This document shows, piece after piece, positions 31,669 through 40,735 of a DNA stretch of 64,000 nucleotides (position 1 is its first letter; each line of letters starts with the position of its first letter). The notes below the pieces were generated by a model. The model was not told the DNA's origin, ran no database searches, and saw only the letters and a list, made by a program, of their open reading frames with translations. Source of the DNA: Leptospirillum sp. (GTDB taxonomy: Bacteria > Nitrospirota > Leptospirillia > Leptospirillales > Leptospirillaceae); contig DAHWKF010000022.1 in NCBI GenBank assembly GCA_027343785.1, positions 1 through 64,000 on the forward strand. Direction: 5' to 3'. The translations under genes and the position numbers were made by a program.

Positions 31669-32751
31669 ATGCCCCAGTTTGTCGATGAAGCCCGGATTTT
31701 TGTCGAATCGGGAAAGGGCGGTCATGGCTGTGTGTCATTCCGCCGGGAAAAGTATGTTCCCCGGGGAGGTCCGGACGGAGGAGACGGAGGAAGGGGGGGG
31801 CATGTTGTATTTGTGGGTACCCCCAGAAAGTCGACTCTCCTGGATTTCAAGCATCGTCCCATCCTGAAAGCCCAGGCCGGAGAAGCGGGCCGGGGAAAGA
31901 AGCAGCATGGTTCGAACGGCAGGTCTCTCGTGCTTGAGGTTCCGCTGGGAACGCAGATCTTTGACGATGAGACGGGCAATCTTCTTTTTGACCTGACGAC
32001 TCCGGAAGTGCAGGTGGTTGTCGCAAAGGGCGGAAAGGGGGGCAGGGGTAACGTCCATTTTGCAACTTCGACCCGCCAGACGCCCGATTTTGCCGAACCG
32101 GGCGGAGAGTCCCAGTCCTACCAGATTCGTCTGGAACTGAAGCTGATGGCCCGCGTGGGCCTTGTGGGTTTCCCGAACGCCGGCAAATCCACATTCCTTT
32201 CCCGTGTTACCAAAGCCCATCCCCGCATAGCCGCATATCCTTTTACGACCCTCCACCCCCATCTGGGTGTTCTGGTCATGGGAACGCCTCCGGACGAACG
32301 GGAAATCGTGATCGCCGACCTTCCCGGCCTGATCGAAGGAGCGCATGAGGGAAAAGGTTTGGGCATCCAGTTCCTGAAACATGTGGAACGGACAGAGATG
32401 TTGCTCCATTTTGTGGATCTGTCGGCCGAGAACACCCACAGTCCCGTAGACGCGTACAGGATTGTTCGTAACGAGCTGGTCTCGTTCAGTCCCGATTTGG
32501 CCTCAAAACCGGTCATTCTTGTCGGAACGAAAAAGGATGCGGCTGATCCCGAAAGGCTGGACCAGTTTTCCGCATTTCTTGAACGGGAAAAACGACCGCT
32601 CCTTTTCATATCCTCCCACACCGGGGAGGGCCTGCCGGCTCTCCTGTCCCTTCTGGCAGACACCCTCCCGTCCACGCCACCGTCACCGGACTCCCCCGAC
32701 GAGGAGGAGCCATTGCCCGGTCTCAGTGAGATAGGGATTCGTTCGACATGA
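31669..32751 (+). CDS. obgE: GTPase ObgE/CgtA, 50S assembly
   Basis: A 360-residue protein. The glycine-rich Obg domain opens with FVDEARIFVESGKGGHGCVS. The G domain has G1 GFPNAGKST, G3 DLPGLIEGAHEGKGLG, G4 GTKKD and G5 SSHTGEG. A short acidic C-terminal tail (SPDSPDEEEPLPG) follows. Obg GTPases bind the 50S subunit late in assembly and respond to ppGpp. The stop overlaps proB (ATGA). Confidence 0.96.
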   Translation: MPQFVDEARIFVESGKGGHGCVSFRREKYVPRGGPDGGDGGRGGHVVFVGTPRKSTLLDFKHRPILKAQAGEAGRGKKQHGSNGRSLVLEVPLGTQIFDDETGNLLFDLTTPEVQVVVAKGGKGGRGNVHFATSTRQTPDFAEPGGESQSYQIRLELKLMARVGLVGFPNAGKSTFLSRVTKAHPRIAAYPFTTLHPHLGVLVMGTPPDEREIVIADLPGLIEGAHEGKGLGIQFLKHVERTEMLLHFVDLSAENTHSPVDAYRIVRNELVSFSPDLASKPVILVGTKKDAADPERLDQFSAFLEREKRPLLFISSHTGEGLPALLSLLADTLPSTPPSPDSPDEEEPLPGLSEIGIRST

Positions 32752-33893
32752 TCGCCACGAATGCGGCGGAGACAATGCGAACGCCGGTTCTCTCGTCTGT
32801 CAAGACCCTCGTCCTGAAAGTCGGTAGCACGGTTCTGGCTTCGGCCAGCGATGGAGTGGACAGCCGGATGCTGGGGGTCATTGCCCGTCAGGTATCATGG
32901 CTCCGATCCAGAGGGATACGGGTCGTCATCGTTTCAAGTGGCGCCATTGCCGCAGGGAGAATGAAGCTCTCGCTCGGAAAAAAGTCGTTGACCCTCGCCA
33001 TGAAACAGGCGGCGGCGTCTGTTGGACAGAGCCGTCTGATGTGGGGATATGAAAGGGCCTTTTCTCGTCACAGACTGATGGTTTCCCAGGTTCTCCTGAC
33101 GCCTCGGGACGTTGTCAACAGAAACCGTTTCATCAATTTGGAGAGGACGCTCGAAACGTTACTTTCCCTTGGAGTCGTTCCGGTTGTCAACGAAAACGAT
33201 TCCGTCGCCACAGAGGAAATCCGCTTTGGTGACAACGACCGCCTTTCCGCGCTCGTAGCCGGGACGGTGAAGGCCGGGCTCCTTTTGATCCTGTCGGATG
33301 TTGACGGACTGTTTACGGCCGACCCATCCCGTGACCCTAAGGCGATTCGAATTCCACACGTCGACCGCGTTGTTCCGGAAATCGCGAAACTGGCCGGGGT
33401 GACCCGCTCGGGTCTGGGTACAGGCGGAATGGCTTCCAAGGTCATGACGGCCAGGTGGGCCAACCAGTGGGGACTTCCTGTCGGCATCGTCAATGGTCGT
33501 GAAAGCGCTCCGGTCGAGCGGTTTTTTCAGGGGGAAGGAACTCTTTTTTGTGCGAACGGACCGCTTTGGCCGGCTAAAAAAGTCTGGATCGGTTTTTTCT
33601 CCGAACCGGCGGGAGACCTGATACTGGATGATGGTGCCCTTGAAGCCCTGTCTCGTGGAAAATCCAGCCTTCTCGCGGGTGGAGTGTCCAGATTGGAAGG
33701 ACGGTTTGAGCCCGGAGACGTGGTGAGGCTACTTGATGAAACCGGCAGGGAGCTCGGTCGGGGAATCTCCCGGATATCTTCCGAAGAAATGGCTGTCTGG
33801 GCAAATGGGGGGAAAAAAGGCGCCCGATCTGTGGATTCCTGGCCTCTGGCTGTGCACAGGAACGCCATGACTCTTTGGGCGAGAGAGGAGTGA
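32748..33893 (+). CDS. proB: Glutamate 5-kinase with C-terminal PUA domain
   Basis: A 381-residue protein catalysing the first step of proline synthesis, ATP-dependent phosphorylation of glutamate. The amino-acid kinase fold shows LVLKVGSTVLASASDGVDSR, VSSGAIAAGRMKLSL, PVVNENDSVATEEIRFGDND and GLGTGGMASKVMTARWAN. Residues from about 285 form a PUA domain (RLEGRFEPGDVVRLLDETGR). It overlaps obgE by 4 bp and is followed by proA, so the two proline enzymes are co-transcribed. Confidence 0.95.
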   Translation: MIATNAAETMRTPVLSSVKTLVLKVGSTVLASASDGVDSRMLGVIARQVSWLRSRGIRVVIVSSGAIAAGRMKLSLGKKSLTLAMKQAAASVGQSRLMWGYERAFSRHRLMVSQVLLTPRDVVNRNRFINLERTLETLLSLGVVPVVNENDSVATEEIRFGDNDRLSALVAGTVKAGLLLILSDVDGLFTADPSRDPKAIRIPHVDRVVPEIAKLAGVTRSGLGTGGMASKVMTARWANQWGLPVGIVNGRESAPVERFFQGEGTLFCANGPLWPAKKVWIGFFSEPAGDLILDDGALEALSRGKSSLLAGGVSRLEGRFEPGDVVRLLDETGRELGRGISRISSEEMAVWANGGKKGARSVDSWPLAVHRNAMTLWAREE

Positions 33894-33899
33894 TTGTTG

Positions 33900-35165
33900 A
33901 TGGATCGTTCATATGACAAAAACGCCCTTGAAACCATTCTCAAGGATTCCCGGATGGCCTTTCACAGAACGCAAATCCTGAAAACAAAACAGAAAAATGC
34001 TGTTCTCATGCGGTTATCCGGTCTGCTTCAGAAAGAAAAAGAGCGTATCCGCCATGAAAATCAGAAAGATTATTCAAAAGCGCTCGAACGGGGTCTGGAA
34101 CCGGCGTTGTGCGACAGGCTTCTCCTGACAGACGGCCGATACGGGCAGATGGTTCAGGGTCTTATGGATGTCTGCGCCCTTCCGGATCCTGTCGGTCGTT
34201 CTGTCGACAGATGGATGAATGCCGATGGGCTCCTGATCGAAAAAGTCAGGGTTCCTCTTGGTGTGGTGGGCGTTATCTATGAATCCCGGCCGAACGTGAC
34301 AGTGGAGGTGTTTTCCCTCTGTCTCAAGGCCGGATGCTGTGTTGTCCTCAGGGGTGGATCAGAAGCCCTGTCTTCGAACCAGGCGCTCGCAGACCTGATC
34401 CGTCAGTCGCTGGAGGAGGAAGGGGTTCCAGCGGCCGCCGCATCGTTCCTGCCCTGGGTGGATCGGCAGGCGGTGGTGGATCTCCTGGAAAACAGCGGAC
34501 TCGATGTCATCATACCCCGGGGAGGGGCGGGCCTGATGAGGCTGGTCGGAGAACATGCCCGGGTTCCTGTATTAAAACATGACCAGGGAATTTGCCACAT
34601 CTATGTCGGCGCATCCGCGGACCCAGACAAGGCGCTCGCCGTCGTTCTGAACGCCAAGACAAGCCGTCCGTCGACCTGCAACGCGATGGAGACGCTGCTC
34701 GTTCATTCATCGCATCGTGAGACGCTCTTGCCGAGGATTGTTGGCGCCCTCCGGGAGAAAGAGGTGCTGATTTACGGTTGTCCAGAGACCCGAAAACTGG
34801 GAGAAGGGATCCAGCCGGCGTCTCCGGACACTTACAGGACGGAGTTTCTGGATCTCACGCTCAATGTCCGGCTGGTCGACAGCCTGGACGATGCCATTCT
34901 CCACATACGGGAATACGGGTCGGGACACACCGACGCGATCCTGACCCGTGATCTGCTGGAAGCGGACCGTTTTCAGGAAGAGGTCGACTCATCGTGCGTG
35001 ATGGTTAACGCATCCACCCGCCTCCATGACGGATTCGCGTTCGGACTGGGAGCGGAGGTGGGGATCAGCACATCCCGCGTCCATGCTCGGGGTACGATGG
35101 GGTTGCAGGAGCTGACCACCACAAAATACCTTGTCCGGGGAAACGGCCATCTGAGGAACGCCTGA
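33900..35165 (+). CDS. proA: Glutamate-5-semialdehyde dehydrogenase (gamma-glutamyl phosphate reductase)
   Basis: A 421-residue aldehyde-dehydrogenase-fold enzyme reducing gamma-glutamyl phosphate with NADPH. It shows VPLGVVGVIYESRPNVTVEV, GCCVVLRGGSEALSSNQAL, DVIIPRGGAGLMRLVGEHAR and SRPSTCNAMETLLVHSS, where the cysteine is the catalytic thiol, and AEVGISTSRVHARGTMGLQE. ATG 33900 is preferred over TTG 33894 because GAGAGGAG lies 8 nt before it. Confidence 0.95.
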   Translation: MDRSYDKNALETILKDSRMAFHRTQILKTKQKNAVLMRLSGLLQKEKERIRHENQKDYSKALERGLEPALCDRLLLTDGRYGQMVQGLMDVCALPDPVGRSVDRWMNADGLLIEKVRVPLGVVGVIYESRPNVTVEVFSLCLKAGCCVVLRGGSEALSSNQALADLIRQSLEEEGVPAAAASFLPWVDRQAVVDLLENSGLDVIIPRGGAGLMRLVGEHARVPVLKHDQGICHIYVGASADPDKALAVVLNAKTSRPSTCNAMETLLVHSSHRETLLPRIVGALREKEVLIYGCPETRKLGEGIQPASPDTYRTEFLDLTLNVRLVDSLDDAILHIREYGSGHTDAILTRDLLEADRFQEEVDSSCVMVNASTRLHDGFAFGLGAEVGISTSRVHARGTMGLQELTTTKYLVRGNGHLRNA

Positions 35166-35191
35166 CTGACCGGAGGACGACGAAGGTGCCG

Positions 35192-35902
35192 ATGCCGAAA
35201 ACCGCCCTTTTTGGTGGGGCTTTCAATCCGGTCCACCTTGGCCACATTGCCCTCGCCCGATTCCTGACGGACAGGCTGGATCTTGAGAAAATCGTTTTCG
35301 TTCCCGTCGGAAAGCCGGCCCATCGCAATCTTCCTGATGATCCGGGATGCCCGGAACGGATGAAGATGCTGGGTATGGCCATTTCGGGGGAGTCCAGGTG
35401 GTCGCTTTCCGGTTTTGAATGCCGTTCGCCGGATGTTTCTTATACCGTCCGGACGGTGGAGGCGCTCTTTCCCGAGGACAGGCCGTGGCTGATTCTGGGT
35501 TCGGACGCGTTTTTCGGGTTTGATTCGTGGTTTGAACCGGAACGCCTGCTGGAGAGGGTCCATCTTCTGGTGGCTTTCCGTCCGGGTGACACGACAGCGC
35601 GAATACAGGCCGGCATCGACCGGTTGTCCGGTTTTGGGCTGGGACCGGTGACCTTGCCGTTATCCGATCTTTCATTACAGCCGGAGATTGTTGTCGATTC
35701 ATTTCGCCAGGGGGACAGGGAGACGTATTTCGCTTTTGTCCGCCCCGGGACCCCGGATTTTTCATCGTCCATGGTCAGATCCGCCATACGGCAGGAACAA
35801 CCCTTCGGTGAGTTCTTGCCAGCACATGTCAAATCCTATATCGTTGAGAAAGGACTATATGGAGCATCCCACAGCAGAGTCCGGAGCCGCTCCGGACTCT
35901 GA
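35192..35902 (+). CDS. nadD: Nicotinate-nucleotide adenylyltransferase
   Basis: A protein of about 236 residues that adds AMP to nicotinate mononucleotide in NAD synthesis. TALFGGAFNPVHLGHIALAR carries the GxFxPxHxGH nucleotidyltransferase motif. PGCPERMKMLGMAI and WLILGSDAFFGFDSW fit the family, and FSSSMVRSAI is the C-terminal ISSTxIR-type motif. ATG 35192 or GTG 35186 may be the start, with GGAGG at 35172-35176. The 3' end overlaps rsfS by 44 bp. Confidence 0.9.
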   Translation: MPKTALFGGAFNPVHLGHIALARFLTDRLDLEKIVFVPVGKPAHRNLPDDPGCPERMKMLGMAISGESRWSLSGFECRSPDVSYTVRTVEALFPEDRPWLILGSDAFFGFDSWFEPERLLERVHLLVAFRPGDTTARIQAGIDRLSGFGLGPVTLPLSDLSLQPEIVVDSFRQGDRETYFAFVRPGTPDFSSSMVRSAIRQEQPFGEFLPAHVKSYIVEKGLYGASHSRVRSRSGL

Positions 35903-36413
35903 GAACGCCGGTTTCACAACCTCATTACGGGAGTTCCTTCTGGACAGGGAAAAGGCCCCCCGAAAGGAAACGGACGCTGAGACCCGAGAACGTGCGGAAA
36001 GGATGGCCCTCTTCCTTCAGGAAAAGAAGGTGCATTCGGTCTGGCTTCTCTTCCCCGGAGAGGCCTGCGCTTATTCGGATTTTCTGATTCTGGGAGATGT
36101 TGAACACGAACGCCACAGGGACGCCGTCCTCGATGCCCTGGACGGCCATTTTTCACGCAGGGGTGAACCGTTCCGGGCCGAAAAAGGAAGCCTGTGGACG
36201 CTGGTCGATTTCAACTCCGTTATCATCCACCTGTTCCTGAACGGTGGTCGATCCCTGTATCGCCTGGAAGACCTTTTTCCCGAAGCCCCCATGTATGTCC
36301 TCGATGAAGAAGGTCGTCTCCATGATGTTCCTCCGGAAAAAAGGCCTTTGCCTGACATGACTGACGGAGGCTCCCGGAGACCGGCCCAGCCTCTGCGCCA
36401 CCCGAGCGTCTGA
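35859..36413 (+). CDS. rsfS: Ribosomal silencing factor RsfS
   Basis: A 184-residue protein. The core (about residues 40-140), KKVHSVWLLFPGEACAYSDF, LILGDVEHERHRDAVLDALD and VDFNSVIIHLFLNGGRSLYR, then LEDLFPEAP, is the RsfS/Iojap fold that binds L14 and blocks subunit joining in starved cells. The 40-residue N-terminal and 35-residue C-terminal extensions make it longer than the usual 105-130. ATG 35859 has GAAAGGA upstream. The nadD-rsfS pairing is widespread. Confidence 0.88.
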   Translation: MEHPTAESGAAPDSENAGFTTSLREFLLDREKAPRKETDAETRERAERMALFLQEKKVHSVWLLFPGEACAYSDFLILGDVEHERHRDAVLDALDGHFSRRGEPFRAEKGSLWTLVDFNSVIIHLFLNGGRSLYRLEDLFPEAPMYVLDEEGRLHDVPPEKRPLPDMTDGGSRRPAQPLRHPSV

Positions 36414-37819
36414 TGACCCGATTCCTCCTGCTTGTCCTCCTGTTATCCCTGGTTTTCATCGTCAAGCTCTTTGAGTGGAACCCCGCTTCCGTGACATTCA
36501 CCTATTTTCCGGGTCACGCCATGAACGTGCCCGTCGTGGTGCTGTTTGTTCTCTCACTGGGTGTTGGCGCGGGATTTGTCATGGTTGTCCACGGTACGGG
36601 AGATTTCTTGAGGTGGCTCAGGAGCCTTGACGAGACCCGGGAGGAAAAACGGGAAGAAAAGGTGACGGCCTTGTGGAAAAAGGTTCGGGAGGAGCTGAAC
36701 CGCTCCCATATCCCTCAGGCCTTGTCCCTGCTGGAAAGGCTTGTCACAATCTATCCCAACCATATCGAAGCCCTTCTTCTTTTGGGGAATCTCCGGCGCG
36801 CTTCCGGAGACACGTCCGGTGCGATCCGGCTCCACAGGCGAGCGAGAGTCTTCGACGAGGAGGATGTCCGGCTCATCCTGAGCTTGTGCGAAGATTATCG
36901 CCAGGCATCCCGTTTCGACGATGAACTGGCGCTCCTTGGAGAATACTTCCGTAAAAAGGAAGGCCGGAATGTGGAGATTCTCGAAAGATACCGGGATCGG
37001 CTGGTGTTTATGAAGAAGTGGGAAGAAGCCCTCTCCGTCCAGTCGGTCCTTTCGCGATCACTGGCAAAGGGAGAACGCAGGGATCTGGAAGTCGCGACGC
37101 TTGTGGGCATCCGCTTCGAAACGGGTTGCCTTCACCTCGATCGTGGAGAGACAGAACTGGCCCGCCGGTCCTTCCGGGGAGCTCTCAAGATTGATCCCCA
37201 GTTTTCACCCGCGAGGATAGGCTTGGCCGAAGCTCAGGCCCAGGAGGGAAGGCTTTCAGAAGCATTCGCTACCCTGGAAGAAGGGTATGAAAAAGACAAG
37301 GATCTGGTCTATCTCTACCGTCTTGAGGAAATGGTCCTCGAAGCCGGGTCTCCGGAACGTATCCTCACCGCTGTTGAACGGGCGGTGGCCGGAGATCCGC
37401 AAAATTCTTCACTGCTCTATGTCCAGGCCCGGCTGTTCGATCGCCTGATGATGGTCGACCTGGCGCTGGACAGAATGGAATCCCTTGAAGGAAGGGAGAA
37501 TTGGGAAGGAGAATTTTACCGTCTGCTTGGTGATCTGTATCTGCGTAACAAGGATCGTTCGAGCGCGCTGGAAGCTTTCCAGAAAGGAACGCATGCCGAA
37601 AATCACCCCGGCCGTCTCCATTGCCGACAGTGTTTCCGGCGACTCGTTCGATGGAGCGGCCGCTGCCCTTCCTGTGCCCGATGGGGTTTTGTGACGCTCC
37701 ATCCCGGTTATGTTTTAACGCCTTCGATTCCGGAGCAATCCGCGGATGGCCGGAGGGGGAAAGGATTTCCTCTGGCGGATCCGACAATCGATGCCTATTC
37801 GCTCGGTCAATCCGGCTGA
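36413..37819 (+). CDS. lapB: LapA-LapB fusion: LPS assembly/heat-shock TPR protein
   Basis: A 468-residue protein. Residues 1-65 have two membrane segments separated by WNPASVTFTYFPGHAMNVPV, the signature of the LapA domain (DUF1049). TPR repeats follow from about 85 to 395. The C-terminus has a rubredoxin-like zinc motif, RLHCRQCFRRLVRWSGRCPS then CARWG, as in LapB/YciM. In E. coli lapA and lapB are adjacent genes; here they form one protein. LapB controls LpxC degradation by FtsH and thus LPS synthesis. A 40-residue tail of unknown role extends past the zinc motif. Start ATG 36413 overlaps the rsfS stop. Confidence 0.82.
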   Translation: MTRFLLLVLLLSLVFIVKLFEWNPASVTFTYFPGHAMNVPVVVLFVLSLGVGAGFVMVVHGTGDFLRWLRSLDETREEKREEKVTALWKKVREELNRSHIPQALSLLERLVTIYPNHIEALLLLGNLRRASGDTSGAIRLHRRARVFDEEDVRLILSLCEDYRQASRFDDELALLGEYFRKKEGRNVEILERYRDRLVFMKKWEEALSVQSVLSRSLAKGERRDLEVATLVGIRFETGCLHLDRGETELARRSFRGALKIDPQFSPARIGLAEAQAQEGRLSEAFATLEEGYEKDKDLVYLYRLEEMVLEAGSPERILTAVERAVAGDPQNSSLLYVQARLFDRLMMVDLALDRMESLEGRENWEGEFYRLLGDLYLRNKDRSSALEAFQKGTHAENHPGRLHCRQCFRRLVRWSGRCPSCARWGFVTLHPGYVLTPSIPEQSADGRRGKGFPLADPTIDAYSLGQSG

Positions 37820-37858
37820 TTCCCTGGCCGGTACCCCCTCTATCGGGAATCTTCCGTC

Positions 37859-38503
37859 ATGTTCTCTGGACTGTTTTGCCCGCTATGCCAGGCGCTTTCC
37901 CGGACGGGAACGCCACTTTGCAAGGGATGTCTTGATATGTTTGACCGTGAGGCCAGGCGGATGCCGGCCTCGCGTTCCACTGCATCCGGGTGCACGGTTC
38001 AGGGTTTTTTTCGCTACCAGGGAATTTCCAGGGATATCTTCCATATGGCCAAGTTCTCCGGCCACCGATCCCTGGGGGATTTTCTGATTTCGCGAGGGCT
38101 GGAGAGGATCCCCGCCATGGAAAAGGTGAGTCTCTGGGTTCCTGTTCCGCCGGATCACGGTCGCCTTCTTCAGAGAGGTCTTTCTATTCCTGACCGGATG
38201 GCCTGGCGTCTGAGCCGGTTGACGGACATTCCCTGCCATCTGGACGGGGAACCCCCTTTGCCAGGGTCGGAGCAGAAATCGATGTCGCGACATTTGAGGG
38301 CGCAACGGTATGCCGGCCGCTGGGGGAAGCCTCTCTGGAAGCGAGCCGGGAAAAAAATTTCGGGAGTGGTGATCGTCGATGACCTTGTAACGACGGGGGA
38401 GACCCTTTCCTCTTTCGAAAGCTCCCTGGTGGACCAGGGAGCGACTGTCTTGTACGCCGTCGCGTTGTTTGATGCTCCATTGCGCCTTGGGGAGGAAGCC
38501 TGA
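37859..38503 (+). CDS. comF: ComF-family phosphoribosyltransferase-like protein
   Basis: A 214-residue protein. The N-terminal zinc finger is FCPLCQALSRTGTPLCKGC. The PRTase fold has LWVPVPPDHGRLLQRGLSIP and the PRPP-binding signature GVVIVDDLVTTGETLSSFES. ComF proteins help DNA uptake in competent bacteria, but homologues exist widely without competence, so the role here is uncertain. No other com genes are in the window. Confidence 0.9.
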   Translation: MFSGLFCPLCQALSRTGTPLCKGCLDMFDREARRMPASRSTASGCTVQGFFRYQGISRDIFHMAKFSGHRSLGDFLISRGLERIPAMEKVSLWVPVPPDHGRLLQRGLSIPDRMAWRLSRLTDIPCHLDGEPPLPGSEQKSMSRHLRAQRYAGRWGKPLWKRAGKKISGVVIVDDLVTTGETLSSFESSLVDQGATVLYAVALFDAPLRLGEEA

Positions 38504-40735
38504 TTGGATTCTCCGGGCGGACGTTCCGGACCGTTGATCACGGAAACGTCAGGGCGCAGCCTCCAGGAAAACGAAAAGAAGGAAATACGGACCGTTCTAG
38601 ACCGTTTGTCCCGCATTCTGCCCGGATTTGTCGCCCGGCCTGGTCAACGCAAAATGATCGCCGAAGTTGCCAGGACGTTTTCGAGGTGCCGGGAAGAAGG
38701 GGATCCTCCCTCCGCAGGAGAGAATATCGCCGTGATTCAGGGACCGACCGGCACCGGCAAGACCATGGCCTACCTGATTGCGGGGATCGTGCTCGCAAGG
38801 AGCCGGGGAAAAACCCTGATTGTCTCGACGGCGACGGTCTCGCTTCAGGAACAGCTTTTTATGAAGGATCTTCCTGTATTGGCGAACGCGCTGGATCCCC
38901 CTCCGGTTTTTGAACTGGCCAAAGGGAGAGGTCGATATCTCTGCGAAAGAAATCTTTTAAATCTTACGGATGGCCAGTCTTCCGGTGCCGCCTCCTGGCG
39001 GCATCCCCCTACGCGGGCGCAACTGGATATGCTAGACCGGCTAAAAGACGATTTTCCCCTTCTCTGGGACGGTGATCGGGACCATGCGCCACTTCCTGTC
39101 CCGGATGCCCTCTGGGGCCTGATCAACAATCAGTCCTCCAGTTGTACGGGGAAAAAGTGCCCCCTCTACTCCCGCTGCCCTTTCTTCCTGAGAAAAGATG
39201 CCCAAAGCCGGGCAGATATTGTCGTTGCCAACCATGACCTTGTTTTGTCGGACCTGGTCTTGGGAGGGGGCATTCTTCTCCCTTCCCCCGAAAAGTCCTT
39301 TCTCGTGTTTGATGAAGGCCACCATCTTCCCTCAAAGAGTCTTTCCCACTTCCGGGAAGGGATCGATCTGGAGGGTTTTTTGTCATGGGTGGAGCGTGTT
39401 CCGTCGACCCTCTCCAGAATGTCCGGATTCCTCGATGCAAAAGAACGGCAACGGTCTTGCAACGAAGAGGCGGAATCCCTTTCGGAATCCATCCAGTCTC
39501 TTTCCGTATGGTTGTCGGAGCACTGGAGCGGAAAATCGTTTGGCCGGACCCCGGAAACAGACACCGGTCATTCCGGGGATCTGTTCAGGGGGAACAAGGA
39601 CAGCACCCTGTGGAGGTTTCCGCAGGGGAAAATTCCGGACGACCTCCGTCGACCTGCGGCGATCGGGAGCCAGGCCGCAAAACAGCTTCTGGAAAAAATC
39701 CAGTCCGCCCGTGACCGCCTCTCCGACGTCCCCGCGGGGAGCGATGTCCGTCGTTCCAGAGAGCGGGACAACCTTTTCCAGGATCTGGGGACGCTCCTGG
39801 AAAAGATGTCTGACGCATACCGTCTTCTCAGTCTGTTTGGCCTGTCAGACCCGGAAAATGAGGCTCCCGTGGCGCGATGGGCCCAGGAATGGTCGGATGC
39901 AGGGATCAAAAACCACCGTCTGGAAGCGAGTCCCGTCTGGGCCGGAAAAATTCTCGACACCGTTCTGTGGAACCGCGTTTCCGCTTCCTGCGTTACCTCC
40001 GCTACCCTGATGGCATTGGGGGCTTTTGATTCTTTTTCGTCCCGTTGCGGTCTCTCCGATTTTGCAAAAACCTCTTTTCTGTCGCTTCCCTCCCCTTTTC
40101 CGCTTGAAATGCAGGGAGTCCTGTCCATCCCCGCCATGCGATCGGATCCTTCCGAGGCACAGGAACACACACGGGAAATGATCGACCTTCTTCCCGATAT
40201 CCTGCTTCCGTCGGAAGGATCCCTGGTGCTTTTTTCCTCCCGTCGCCAGATGGAAACGGTCCGTCAGGGGATGCCGGTGCAGTGGAGAGACAAGATTCTT
40301 GTTCAGGGTGAAAAACCTCGGAGGGAGATTCTGGAACTCCACGAACGACGCATACAAGCCGGAGAAGGATCGGTCATATTCGGGCTTTCATCCTTCTCGG
40401 AAGGTCTGGATCTCAGAGGGGATCTGTGTACCCATGTCGTGATCGCCAAGATTCCCTTCCCGGTTCCGACGGAACCGGTCGAGGAAACGCTGGCGGAATG
40501 GATCCGTTCCCGGGGGGGAGATCCTTTCCGGGAAATCGCGCTACCGGAAGCGGGACTGCGCCTTGTGCAGGCGGCCGGAAGGCTGATCCGCTCGGAAACC
40601 GATCGGGGAAAACTGACGATCCTCGACAAAAGGCTCATGGAAAAAAGGTATGGACCCGGTCTTCTCCGTTCGCTGCCCCCGTTTCGTCGGGAATATCCAC
40701 AGCCCGACAGGATCAGGGGCATGGGAATATCATGA
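38504..40735 (+). CDS. dinG: DinG-like Fe-S superfamily 2 DNA helicase
   Basis: A 743-residue XPD/DinG-type helicase unwinding 5'-3'. Walker A is IQGPTGTGKTMAYLIAG. Four cysteines of the Fe-S domain can be placed: RYLCERN and SSCTGKKCPLYSRCPF. Walker B is FLVFDEGHHLPS. Motif VI is RLVQAAGRLIRSETDRGKLT. There is no exonuclease domain. The start is TTG 38504, directly after the comF stop; a later start is possible since homology begins near residue 30. It overlaps the LysR gene by 4 bp. Confidence 0.92.
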   Translation: MDSPGGRSGPLITETSGRSLQENEKKEIRTVLDRLSRILPGFVARPGQRKMIAEVARTFSRCREEGDPPSAGENIAVIQGPTGTGKTMAYLIAGIVLARSRGKTLIVSTATVSLQEQLFMKDLPVLANALDPPPVFELAKGRGRYLCERNLLNLTDGQSSGAASWRHPPTRAQLDMLDRLKDDFPLLWDGDRDHAPLPVPDALWGLINNQSSSCTGKKCPLYSRCPFFLRKDAQSRADIVVANHDLVLSDLVLGGGILLPSPEKSFLVFDEGHHLPSKSLSHFREGIDLEGFLSWVERVPSTLSRMSGFLDAKERQRSCNEEAESLSESIQSLSVWLSEHWSGKSFGRTPETDTGHSGDLFRGNKDSTLWRFPQGKIPDDLRRPAAIGSQAAKQLLEKIQSARDRLSDVPAGSDVRRSRERDNLFQDLGTLLEKMSDAYRLLSLFGLSDPENEAPVARWAQEWSDAGIKNHRLEASPVWAGKILDTVLWNRVSASCVTSATLMALGAFDSFSSRCGLSDFAKTSFLSLPSPFPLEMQGVLSIPAMRSDPSEAQEHTREMIDLLPDILLPSEGSLVLFSSRRQMETVRQGMPVQWRDKILVQGEKPRREILELHERRIQAGEGSVIFGLSSFSEGLDLRGDLCTHVVIAKIPFPVPTEPVEETLAEWIRSRGGDPFREIALPEAGLRLVQAAGRLIRSETDRGKLTILDKRLMEKRYGPGLLRSLPPFRREYPQPDRIRGMGIS

